Positions 11,767 to 22,600 of a stretch of 64,000 nucleotides of DNA are shown piece by piece. The stretch is from assembly GCA_006384855.1 (NCBI GenBank), contig VCJN01002476.1:1-64000 (forward strand), in the 5' to 3' direction. This DNA is from Tetraselmis striata (taxonomy: Eukaryota; Chlorophyta; Chlorodendrophyceae; Chlorodendrales; Chlorodendraceae). The notes under the pieces are model-generated. The model did not search any database, was not told the DNA's origin, and was given only the letters and a program-made list of their open reading frames with translations. Within the stretch, counting starts at the first letter, position 1. Each line of letters begins with the position of its first letter. The position numbers and the translations under genes were made by a program.

Positions 11767-12886
11767 TCCCTGCCACATGTAGGGAATGGATCTTGTTCAA
11801 CCAACTCCACGCGGCGTCAGGCATATGTGGACAGTGGACATCCCCACCGCGCGGACAGTCATGACTCTGCATGAACTGCGGGATGTCGCTACCAGGTACT
11901 TCTTTCTGCCCAGCCCGTGCTTGACCCCGGTGGTTGGGAGCCAGATCATTCTGCCCTCGACGGAGCACAACCCCGCACACTGTTGACCTATACGGCGACG
12001 CGCTCATGAACCTCCCGGCGCATGGAGACGCTCAATGGCGTGTACAACACGACGCTATCGCAGATGCCTTCCGCGATCATCACTCTGTTCACGACCTAGG
12101 TATCGTTGTACGGCGGGAGGTGGATGACTTGTAACAGTTCCAACAGGCAGTGCCTCTCGGCAGCACCGTACCCAGGGATGAGCTCAAGGACCTAGTGCCG
12201 GACGCAGAGCTCTCCCTCCCGGCGTTCAACGTCGTGACCGGGAGCTATGATCCCCGGAGCGTGAAGTCCACGGTGCTGGAGTTCAAGACTATGCGGTGCG
12301 GGGTCAAGTACACTGCAGTGCCCCGGGGCACGGCTGTGGATCATTCGGTTTGAGCGCTCCCTGTTGGGCGACATACAACGGGGGTTGGCTGCGCGGGATG
12401 CGGCGTGGCACAACACGGAGCCCGGACATAAGGGTCCTCTTCGAGACATCCTGGATATGTCGGAGTACACGGGCATGGTCTTCGGCACAGTGGGTGAGGT
12501 GAGCAAGGGGGTGCGCCGCACAGTGCGTGGTATCGCATGCTTGGCTGCGGATCGGGGTGCCCTCTCATCGCGGGGCACTCGGTGCATCACCCGGGCTCAC
12601 CAGGAGGCCTTGCTCGCAAGAGATTTCCTCGGGGTCTTGAGCTTGGTGGCCCCTCGAGAGCGCGCTCGCTGCCTCATCAGACGGCGCAGATTCGTCTGCC
12701 ATCCCGTTGCTGAAGCTGCACAGCACGTCCGAGGATCACCCACACACACACGTGCACGCGTGGCCCAGACTCTGAACCGTGTGCGCATCACTCATCCATC
12801 CCGCCTCATGCGGGATGCGGGCCGCTTTTAGGCGGCTTGAAGTGTTGATTTTCTAATTCTGAACTGCCCTTTTTGTAATTCACACC
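11767..12886 (+). mobile_element. 5'-truncated LINE fragment (C-terminal nuclease region and 3' UTR)
   Basis: Corresponds closely to the last third of the LINE on the opposite strand at 19698-23702. It starts inside the region encoding LPATCRERILFNQLDAASG and runs through the stop codon at 12829-12831 and the 3' UTR ending TTTTGTAATTCACAC. A premature TAA near 12131 and frame changes near 11980 and 12345 show it is dead. 5' truncation with an intact 3' end is the usual result of target-primed reverse transcription. It joins the broken YR element directly, so it may have inserted there. Confidence 0.85.
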
Positions 12887-12928
12887 GGTACCTCGGCGAT
12901 AGGCCGATAGCATACAGGTACCTGTAGG

Positions 12929-15395
12929 TTTCAATCATGCATTCGAGTCTGGTTTTGCCAAAAAGGGTGCGGAGGCTGTTTTACACGGAAAAGTGCCATT
13001 TTATGGCTAGGAAGGTTCAGCGAAAGGGGAGGGAATGTCGGAGGAGGAGCCCGCAGGGCGGAGGCGGAAAACGGGAGGGCGCTGCCGAAGGCAGCGAGAT
13101 GGAAGATGGCAGACGAGCTGCTGGTGGCTGTCCTAAGTAGCTCCCCGGCCGGGAGCGCAGGGCTCGCGGGCGATGGGGTAGCCCATACCAAACCCCGATG
13201 GTAACGGCTTCAAACCACTACAGACCGTACGGGTCGCACTAGGACAGCTATAGTCCGTTAGGAAACCCCATAAACACGTTTAGATCATTTCAATCATGCA
13301 TTCGAGTCTGGTTTTGCCAGTTTACACGCGGTTCGTTTACGACTGCGAGCGTGGGCAATCGGCAGGCGTGCCGACCAGACGAAGGCGGAAGATGTCTTGA
13401 GTTGTAGATAGAGGGGTCTCGCGCCAAGAGGACCTCGATCGAGGCGCAGGCGCATCAGACACGGGCGGGAGATGTTGACGCCGGCATGACATAGGCCGGA
13501 CGTGTCGCGGAATTAAGGCGCCGTCTCCCGACGGCGCCCTTTAGCATTGGTTGCGCGCCATGGTGGCGTGCGGCACGAGCCGGAACTGCAGGCCAATAGA
13601 AGCAGCAGGGGTAGCACAGCCCAAGTTGGCGACGAGCGCCCAGCAAAGCAGCGGCACAGGCACGAGTAGGACGAGTACAGCTGCGCGCACAAGCGCGCGA
13701 GCGCGCCGAGTACAGTCAGGTGAAGTACTGGTGCACTGTACCCGACGCGATGATAACTCGTACCCTGTACCTGTACTGGCGATGCACGTTACGAGGGGTG
13801 GACACGCAACAACTCGCGATGACAGCGATGTACTGCTGCCGTCATCACCAGCGGTGGTTGTTTCGCCCTCTTGCGCCAAGAGCGGCGGGTGAAACGCACA
13901 ACGCTGAGGGCGCGGAAATGTGGAACCCTGTGTGGTCGTGCCGTACCGGTTCAGGTGTGTCGGGGTCGGTTGTCGGCGACGTCGCAGAAGACCCGCCGAC
14001 TCGGTTAGCTGTCGCCGTGGGTCTTTCTTCGCGGAGAGCGGTGAGCCGACCGCCGTTGCTGCACCAACGACGGCTGCTGACCAACCCACAAAGCGTAGGC
14101 TTAGGATGATGCCACGAAACGCACAAGTCGCGTTAGGTGGCGGAGCTGTCCCCCGGCGGGCAGCTCGTGTTGTCACAGATGCGTTGCCGTGACGTTGGAA
14201 GCGGGTTGGCCGGCGTAGAGGCCCTTGTAGCCTATGCCGGCCCGTAACGATGCCAATGATGTCGGAGCGAGGGTGACGACGAGGCGGCCGCTGCTGCTGC
14301 ACCAGCAACGGCCGCCGAAGTCCCAAACCCAGAGTTGGCCAAGAGTAGTTACGTACACCACGAGACGCCAGGCACGCCAGGTGGTAGAGCTGCCCCCCGG
14401 CGGGCAGCTGCAGGTTGTCGTGGTCCTTGTGACGACGACGATGGAGTAGGAGACGTCGGAGACGCATCGGCACGGGCCGCACAAACGCCTCCCACTGCGA
14501 CCACAGCAAACGTTGCTGAAGCTTCATTGGGGCGAGGGCAACGAGCCCTCTCAAAACACCGGCGCGTGAGCGGCGCCACCCATGTAACATGCCAATTACG
14601 CGAGTAGTTCCGGAAAACCACAGCATGTAACGACCGTAAGTTGATGCCACGGCGCCCTGCTTCGAGGACACGGGGACTGGGTTGCAGTGTCTTGCGGGAC
14701 AACAAGTGGTCGCCCCGACGACACGGACGTCCTCCGTCCGCGCCGATTTGTTGCGGTGGGCGTAGTTGTCGTCGTTGACAACCGTGACGAGCAGCGGCCA
14801 TGGTGCCGAGCGCGTCCACCTCACCTAAACCTCAAGAGTTGACTACTGCGAGAGGGCGCTCCACTGCGGGAGCCCCGAAGGCCTGTATTGCGACTCGACT
14901 TCGGGTGTTGAGGTTTAAACCCCCCCAACGGGGACCCCCCAGCTCCAATTCCTTGCCGTGCGCATCGCCATCCGAAAACGTCCCAGCTGCAAAGCCAGGG
15001 CAAAAACGGAAAACGCCCTCGGGCGCACGAGTAGGGAAAACCACACTACCGAGGGGCTGTGAGTCTGTCGCTGCCTGATGTTGTAACGCATGCATGTGCG
15101 CGGCACGACGACTCACTACCGGGTGGATGAACCTCGGTGCGGACTTGTTCAGCCTCAGTGACCCTCGCGCGCACAAGTACGCGAAGCCGCTGCCGAAGGC
15201 AGCGAGCTGGAAGATGGCAGACGAGCTGCTGGTGGCTGTCCTAAGTAGCTCCCCGGCCGGGAGCGCAGGGCTCGCGGGCGATGGGGTAGCCCATACCAAA
15301 CCCCGATGGTAACGGCTTCAAACCACTACAGACCGTACGGGTCGCACTAGGACAGCTATAGTCCGTTAGGAAACCCCATAAACACGTTTAGATCA
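12929..15395 (-). mobile_element. Non-autonomous PAT/DIRS-like element with split direct repeats
   Basis: Oriented on the minus strand. Order in plus coordinates: B2 12929-12960, unique sequence, A2 13080-13287, B1 13288-13319, internal DNA, A1 15188-15395. The A copies are both 208 bp with at least one difference seen; the B copies are 32 bp (TTTCAATCATGCATTCGAGT...). The inner junction at 13287/13288 reproduces exactly the two outer ends joined, as in a circular intermediate. The inner edge of each A copy is a stem-loop (CGCTGCCGAAGGCAGCG). Internal DNA contains a long minus-strand open frame (14824-13541) with no recognisable recombinase, gag or RT, so the element is called non-autonomous. 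The 10-base word TACCTGTAGG flanks it on both sides (12919-12928 and 15396-15405). Confidence 0.82.
13541..14824 (-). other. Long open frame inside the non-autonomous YR element, doubtful coding
   Basis: A 427-codon frame, low in complexity and rich in Arg, Pro and Ala. No domain or motif is recognised. The region contains two diverged internal repeats (about 14040-14170 and 14280-14420, sharing CCCCCGGCGGGCAGCT), which can create long frames by composition alone. Probably filler DNA of the element, but a degenerate gag-like gene is possible. Confidence 0.25.
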
Positions 15396-15405
15396 TACCT
15401 GTAGG

Positions 15406-15862
15406 GTATTTTTGCCGTATGCCGAATAAGTTGTGCTGATATGTTTCTGGATGCACGGATGATTCGCCACGAGCAGTGGCGCGCTCCGCGCGACAAACCT
15501 CTCCAGCGAGTAGCCAGTACTTTCCAGTTTTTCCTCCCCCAGTACTTTGCGTGCATTCTCCGGACGCTCTCCCTGACTCCCTGTAACCAAAAAGTTTAAA
15601 GTAGCCAGGAGCAGCAGCGGCGCTCGTCTGCCGGCAGAGATCGAAGCACCAGTAGAGGCCTGTCAGGGCAGATCGGAGCTGCTGGTGCGCCAGCACGGTA
15701 GCTGCTTCGTACTCCCTCCCGGCCATCAGAGTGCTCTCCTCGCGCCACTGACCCTCCCATCCGCACTTGTTACTCGCCAAACTCGCAGGCGAATTTACAT
15801 TTTCCGATTCGCGGGCGGATCAGCACCAGCAGACCGCTCGAGACGGAGCGGGCGGCGCCACC
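15406..15862. other. Spacer upstream of the proteasome gene
   Basis: Contains a 130-codon minus-strand frame (15780-15388) without recognised features. The right part, up to the ATG at 15863, is GC-rich and likely holds the promoter and 5' UTR of the proteasome gene. Confidence 0.4.
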
Positions 15863-17533
15863 ATGGTGCGGTGTGCCAGCCAGCAAGCTCCCGCCTCTTC
15901 AGCCCCCCCCCCCCCCCCCCCCCCCCCCACACCTCTCCTCCTCCACCCCCTCTAACCCCGACTTCCCGTAATTTGAGTTCTTCTATAGCCCTCCCCCTCC
16001 CCCCCCCCCACCCCCCGGGACCACCAGTTTGCGCGCGAGACCGCAGCGGGAGGCCTCCGCGCTTGCTTATTGGGCCAGATCCCCCCCGCTAACCCCCCCC
16101 CCCCCCCCCCCCCGCCGCCCCCCCCAACCCCGCAAAAGTAAAACGAAAAGTAAAACCCCTCCCCGCCCCCTCGATGGGAGGGCCAGCGCGTTGGGTAGGC
16201 GGCTACAGCTACTCAGGCAGGAATAACAGTTATTATTGGCCCCCCCCCGGGGGGGGGGGGGGGGGAGTAGCTAAGGAGCACCCTGATTCATGCAGCACCC
16301 CCTGCCCCATTTCATAGTCGCCCGCCCTACCGCCAGCACCAAGTCCTACAACTTCCCTCTGGAAAGTTCCCTATCTTCGTGCAGAATGCCTCCTCTCTCC
16401 CTGCGTCTCTTCCCTGACCCAACATCCCTGCCAAGCTCCAGCCACCCTCCCGCCCTCTGAAAACACCCACCCAGCGCTTTTCACCACGTCCTCCTGGCGC
16501 ATCACCCCATTGTCCCATCATCCAGTGTGCATGTGGACTTGAGGACATATGTGATGCCAAATTCTGCACTTTCCCAGCGGATCGTCTGCTTGACACTCGC
16601 CCATATACTTTTACTCCTCCCCCTCCCCCCCCCCCCCCCCCCCCCCCTCGCGACTCCCCTGAGGGTTACCCCTCAGCTTCAGTCCAACACCTGATAAGAA
16701 CATGTGACGAGTGTGCTGACCCCCCCCCCCCCCCCCCCCCCAATCCTCTCCGGCCTGCCTGCATCAATCCTCTTCCTTGCGCACCACAGGCGGGCATTGG
16801 CACGGGCTACGACCTGAGCGTGACGACGTTCAGCCCCGACGGGCGCGTGTTTCAGAGTGAGTACGCGCAAAAGGCGGTCGACAACGCCGGCACGGCGGCG
16901 GGCATCCGCTGCAAGGACGGCGTGGTCCTGGCGGTGGAGAAGCTGGTGGTGTCCAAGATGCTGGTGGGCGGCTCCAACCGGCGCATTGCGCCCGTGGACC
17001 GCCACGCGGGGCTGGCGACCGCGGGGCTGGCGCCCGACGGGCGGCAGATCTTGAACCGCGCGCAGGCGGAGGCGACCAACTACAAGAGCTTCCACGGCGG
17101 GCCCATTCCCGGCCATGTGCTCAATGAGCGCCTGTCCAGCTACAAGCACCTGTTCAACCTGTACTGGAGCGTGCGCCCCTACGGCTGCACCACCCTGCTC
17201 GCGGTCGCCGACCGTGACGGACCGGCGCTCTACGTGGTGGAGCCCAGCGGTGTGAGCCACCGCTACTTTGGGGCGGCCGTGGGCAAGGGGCGGCAGCAGG
17301 CGCGCACGGAGATCGAGCGCCTCAAGCTGGGCGAGATGACCTGCCGCGAGGGCGTGAAGGAGCTGGCCAAGATCGTGCACCGCGTGCACGAGGAGGAGAA
17401 GCCGTTTGAGCTGGAGATGGGCTGGATCTGCGAGGAGAGCGGCATGGAGTTCCAGAAGGTGCCGGCCGACCTGCTGGCCGAGGCCGATTCCGCCGCCAAG
17501 GCCGCGCTGGACGACTCGGACATGGAGGACTGA
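15863..17533 (+). CDS. PAG1: 20S proteasome subunit alpha type-3 (PSMA3/PAG family)
   Basis: Structural alpha-ring subunit of the 20S proteasome in cytosol and nucleus. Exon 16790-17533 holds 247 residues plus stop: the alpha-subunit signature GTGYDLSVTTFSPDGRVFQ, then SEYAQKAVDNAGTAAGIRCK, RHAGLATAGLAPDGR, YGCTTLLAVADRDGP, YRYFGAA-like YFGAAVGKGRQQA, and the acidic tail ALDDSDMED. The acceptor CAG at 16787-16789 leaves GCG GGC ATT GGC in phase 0, so the initiator Met must lie in an upstream exon. The best candidate is ATG at 15863-15865 in a strong context (GCCACCATGG), followed at once by a GT donor. That gives MAGIGTGYD, very like family N-termini, and 248 residues in total. The first exon is inference. 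The ~920-base intron carries several poly-C runs. Confidence 0.9.
15866..16789 (+). other. Intron 1 of the proteasome gene with four long poly-C runs
   Basis: C runs at about 15903-15928, 16093-16113, 16625-16647 and 16720-16741, plus a short C run next to a G run near 16241-16266. The last C run precedes the acceptor. The length and low complexity make assembly here uncertain. Confidence 0.6.
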
Positions 17534-17901
17534 TGCGGGGCCATGGGGGCTGCGCGCTAGTGTGGCATCATTTGCAGATGGGCTAGGCGCTATTAAATGA
17601 CGTATTCACATGTTACACAGCAGCAGAGCTGCGGGAGGGCGGCATGAAAGGGCATGTCGTGGGCATGGCTGCGCCCAGGCAGGCAGACGATCTATCCCAG
17701 AAGCGGTTTGGGCGGCAGATGTCCATCCTCATGGGCTTGGTGTTACTTTGGGGAAGTTGGTTTGATGAGTGCAGGCCAGGGGTTGGGCATGGAGGGTGGG
17801 GCCTGTGATGTATTTGAGTAAGCGAGGTCGATGCCTCCTACGGTGGCCTCGATGAACTGTGACAGTATGGCCCAGATGGTCTCTCCTAAGACACGCTAAG
17901 G
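17534..17901. other. Intergenic between convergent genes
   Basis: Separates the stop of the plus-strand proteasome gene from the 3' end of a minus-strand gene; both 3' UTRs are expected here. Nothing else was recognised. Confidence 0.5.
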
Positions 17902-19201
17902 GTCTAGCCGCGGTTGGGTAAGATGACGGGGCCCTTGTACCCTGGCTGGGCAGCGTGGTGCGCCCGCGCGTTGCGGTCCTGCCCTGGCTTGGTGCGCAGC
18001 GCCTCGGCGCGCTGAACCTGCAGGGATGATGGGATAGACACTATTTGAGAGTTGTGCGAGTAAACCTCGGGGCGGGCGGGCCACAGGGAGGAGGGTGGGT
18101 GGGTGCGTACCCGTTTGTGCCACTCCTCAATCTTGCTGGGGTTATTGGCCAGGTTGTCCATGTGCTTGTAGTACCCGCGCCGGTTGGACTACAAAATGGC
18201 ACGATTTTAACCGGGTGGCAGTATGTGTATGGGGGGGGGGGGGGGGGGGGGGGGGGACCTGAGGTCTTAGGGGAGACTCGGAAGCAGGCAGGTCACCAGG
18301 TACGAATCTCATGATATGTGTCGGGAATTGGGGGAGTGCAGGCACATCCATACCCGATGGTGCGAGTTTATGTGCTGCTGGTAACCGCTGCCTTTGGGCT
18401 TGCCGCTGCCACGTGTACCCGCGTCCGGGTCAAGACCCTGCAGCGCAGCGATCCCACCGAACAGTGAGAGCTCAGTCTCGGAGAATGCCGCGTGATCTGT
18501 CACGGAGACGGCGCGTCAGCCGTCCGAAGTCGCAGCTCGCGCGCGCAGGCGGCCAGGGCGGCGCGTACGATTTTCTGATGCGTGCCCTGCTCGCGGGCCT
18601 TGCGGTACGCGGTGCCCCAAGGCATCTCCCTGCATCGGTGGAGTCCAAGCCGGTGGTGAGAAAATTGAAGCGACGCCCCGCCCCACTAGCCCGTATCTCA
18701 ATGGAGCGCACCTATGCCCGCGGCCATCTCCGACGTCCACCTTGACGATCGGTTCCCCGTTGGCATGCATTCTGTGCGGCATAATAGATCAGCAGCCTCC
18801 GCCCCACTTGTTTCCCTTATTTGCACGGCGAGTTCGGGGAGCGCAGACGAGATGAGGCGCCCAGCAAAGTCGCCCCCCCGCCAGCCCACCCCCAAGCGCG
18901 ACTAGCGGCCCGCGTGGTCTTGTCTGCAGGGTGGGGCGAGTACTCACTTGAAGCCCTGGCCCGGCGATGACTGTCGGCGCGATGAAGACAGCCCGAGACC
19001 TGCGTCGAAAGATAATGCAGGGTTAGTCGCAGGACAGCCGGACGGCGACGGCGCGCCGCCGAATCGCCAGCCAGAGCCCGTGGGGCGCGGGGGGGGGGGG
19101 GGGGGGGGGGGGGGGGAGGTCCAACTTCTTGTGTCTAGCAGCTTGCGAGCGGGGTAGGTTGCCACGGAGGCCGCCATAAGCAGGAGAAGCTGCAGGTTCA
19201 T
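17902..19201 (-). CDS. Unrecognised multi-exon gene, structure partly resolved
   Basis: Three 3' exons join cleanly on the minus strand: one ending QQHINSHHR near 18354, one of about 69 bases containing GYYKHMDNLANNPSKIEEWH (18188-18112 region), and the last starting VQRAEALRTKPGQDRNA after a strong acceptor and ending PGYKGPVILPNRG with its stop at 17902-17904. Upstream pieces are likely but not joined: WGTAYRKAREQGTHQKIVRA near 18620-18560, ANGEPIVKVDVGDGRG near 18760-18715, and a Leu-rich start MNLQLLLLMAASVATYPARK at 19201 that resembles a signal peptide. G runs on the plus strand (18230-18256, 19089-19116) sit in introns. The family is not recognised; the C-terminus is basic and hydrophilic. 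Confidence 0.45.
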
Positions 19202-19697
19202 TCGATGGGGGATTGTTCGTCAGTAGAATTCAGCAGTTTTCGACAAGGGGGCGGGTGGGGGTGGAGTATGTTGGGCACGGGGCCGGGCGCCCCAGCAATC
19301 GGGCGGGGCGCGGGGCATGCCTGCAACAGGAGCAGGGCACGACGCGCTGGCGCCCCAGATGATAAACGGCGCGCAGACATTGTATGCGAAGGACTCCCAG
19401 CTGTCACCTGTACCCAGAAATGAGACAGTAGTATGGTTGCCTGGCCGTCGACACTTCAGCACGTCACAGGACCACTGGAGGTGCCTCACTTCAAGATGCT
19501 GATGGGCAAAACCAGCACACAAGGTGAACCGCCTGTGCAGCCTGCTGCGGCAGCAGGTTGGTTGACAAGTAACGACATACATCATGGTACATGATATGAC
19601 GTCCGCGCCAGCGTGGCGACTGCTGCTGGTTTTTTTTTTCGCCCCCGGGACAGGACTGGCACCAGTGAAACCCTTGCAGCTGCTGCTGCTGCTGGTG
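19202..19697. other. Spacer with a fragment of a dispersed repeat
   Basis: Bases about 19636-19680 (GGGACAGGACTGGCACCAGT, then GAAACCCTTGCAG) match the tandem units at 29266-29540. A minus frame near 19430-19340 (VSFLGTGDSWESFAYNVCAP) could be an exon but is isolated. A (GCT)n run (19677-19694) abuts the LINE 3' end. Confidence 0.45.
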
Positions 19698-22600
19698 TGA
19701 ATTACAAAAAGGGCAGTTCCCCAGAATTAGGAAATCAACACAGCAAGCCGCCTAAAAGCGGCCCGCATCCCGCATAAGGCGGGATGGATGAGTGATGCGC
19801 ACGCGGTTCAGAGTCCGGATCACGCGTGCACGTGTGTGACTGTGTGTGGGTGATCCTCGGACGTGCTGTGCAGCTTCAGCAACGGGATGGGAGACGAATC
19901 TGCGCCGTCTGATGAGGCAGCGAGCACGCTCTCGAGCGGCCACCAAGCTCAGGACCCCGAGGAAATCTCTTGCGAGCAAGGCCTCCTGGTGAGCCCGGGT
20001 GATGCACCGAGTGCCCCGCGATGAGGGGGCACCCCGGTCCGCAGCCAAGCATGCGATACCACGCACTGTGCGGTGCACCCCCTTGCTCACCTCACCCACT
20101 GTGCCGAAGACCATGCCCGTGTACTCCGACATATCCAGGATGTCTCGAAGAGGACCCTTGTGTCCGGGCTCTGTGTTGTGCCACGCCGCGTCCCGCGCAG
20201 CCAACCCCCGTTGTATGTCGCCCAACAGGGAGCGCTCAAACCGATCCACAGCTGTGGCCCGGGGCACTGAAGTGTACTTGACCCCGTACCGCATAGTCTT
20301 GAACTCTAGCAGCGTGGACTTCAAGCTCCGGGGATCATAGCTCCCGGTCACGACGTTGAACGCCGGAAGGGAGAGCTCTGCGTCCGGCACTAGGTCCTTG
20401 AGCTCATCCCGGGGTACGGTGTTGCCGAGAGGCACTGCCTGCTGGAACAAGTCATCCACCTCCCGCCGTACCGCGATACCTAGGTCGTGAACACAGTGAT
20501 CGCGGAAGGCATCTGCGATAGCGTCGTGCTGTACACGCCAGTGAGCGTCTCCAGGCGCCGGGAGGTTCATGAGCGCGTCGCCGTATAGATCAACAATGAC
20601 GGGGTTGTGCTCCGTCGAGGGCAGAATAATCTGGCACCCAACCACCGGGGCCAAGCACGGGCTAGGCAGAAAGAAGTACCCGGCAGCGACCTCCCGCAGC
20701 TCATGCGGAGTCATGGCTGTCCGCGCGGTGGGGATGGCCACTGTCCACATGCCTGACGCCGCGTCGAGCTGGTTGAACAAGATCCGTTCCCTACATGTGG
20801 CAGGGAGAGCGCACACCTCATTTCGAAGCCGAGAGTTGTTGGCATGGTCTAGAAATGCCGTCAGCTCCTTTTGCGAGCCCGACGCAGCCTCCACTTCCCG
20901 CTCTATCTGGCGTGCATCTGCGTCGCCGAGATGGCCAGCAATAGCCGCTTGGAGGCGGCCCCACGCCTCGCGCATCTCCGCGGCGTAGCTGTCCGACCCA
21001 TGAGCATCGTTGAGGAAGTGGTCATACTGGCGGGCGGAAGAATTTGCGTTGAAGCTGCCTCGGCCAAGTACGGACCCGAGCTGTGGGTCGAAGAAACCAG
21101 GGGTGGGGGTGTTGGTGCCGGAGTTCTTAGTCAGGAACCTTGGGAGGATGGCGTTCATGCAGCCGATGAAGGCGGCATCACGAACGGTAGCCATGCGGCG
21201 GATGCCAGCTCCCTTCAATCGAGTGGGGAGGTGAAGCCTGCTGCGCGCCCTGGCCACTGCATCCTCGCTCAAGGTAGCCACCTCCGCTGCCATGGGGTCG
21301 GGGTCGTGCAAAAGCTCCGCCAAGAAATCGGTGACCACCGGATTGGTGTCGGTGCCGTACGTGGAGGGATCAAAAGAGACCCCTAGCACCCGTTCGACCG
21401 CCGCGAGGATGGTGGCATCCACCGCCTCCGCAAAGGCCTCCACCTCGGACGGAAGACAATTGCGGAGCCAATACCCCGCCTTGTGTTGCATGCAATGCTT
21501 GAGCAGGGCCCATGCGTGGTGATGCAAGGCGTGGGTGTACCGACGGCTGGGCTTGGCAGACAGAAGCTTGCTCAGGCTAGCGTCCACCTCCTCTCGTAGC
21601 TCCTCCGCCTTGCCGCGCATGTACGCCTGCACATACTCTCGCGATCCGAGCGGCACGTTGAGGACCGCGATGCCGTGATGGCCATCTAGCTCTGGCCACT
21701 CGATGTCGGCCGGAGCCTCACGCCGCGCCGCCTCCATGTCTGCGCTGTACGCCTGCATCTTGTCGAAGCGCACCTCAAGCCCCACGGACGCCTTGATGGA
21801 CGTGCGGAAGGCGTGAAGAGCCGGCCAAACGTGCTCCGGAAGGCCCACCAAAATTCCATCGTCGGCGTTGAAGCGCGCCGCCCCGTCATTGACCTCCAAC
21901 GTGGTATCACACTGCTGCACCTCGGGGTGAATCGCGACGCAAAAGGAAGTCGTGGCCAAAGGTGCGCCCTGTTGCACGCCGTCCTCCGACCGCAGAGGGG
22001 CGGACCGGTCGTCCACGACCAGATACGAGTCCGTGGAGAGGGAGGCTAGGAGCGCAGGGATGACAGGGTGTAGTGGAGAGCAATCGATGTGGCGCTGGAT
22101 GATGGTGCGGCGCCATGCTTCGTTATAAGCGTTGCGAAGGTCTGTGTGGACGATGACGGCACGTGGGCCAAGCTTCTCGGCGATGAGCCGGACGCCGTGG
22201 ATGAGCACAGAGTCGCCCGCGGGAATGCCAACGCCGAGCTGAGATGGAGCGAGCACCGACACGTATGCCTCCTTCATGTTGTCAACCACTGCCCGCTCCG
22301 CTGCGCGCCGCTCCGCCTCCCCGACTGCCACAGGCCGCACGTCCGGGGCCCTCCCCTCGCCTAGCTTCTTGACAGGTGCCACGAGCCTAGCAGAGGCGAA
22401 GAGCCGGTTGAACCACCCGGGCAGGCGACCTTGGAGATACATGGAGGCAACCTCCGACATGGCGCGGACTGCCGCGGGCCCGGACGCCGGGGCGTATTCG
22501 CCCACCAAGCAGCGGAGATACTCGTTGCGCATGCCTGAGGGCCCCGCCGCCACGTGCTGCTTGAGTTGCTGGTACGGCACGCGCATGTCCACCGTCAGGG

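Noticed and set aside
13541..14824. 427-codon frame as a real protein
   Set aside because: Low complexity, internal DNA repeats, no domain, and it lies in a non-autonomous element. Listed only as doubtful.
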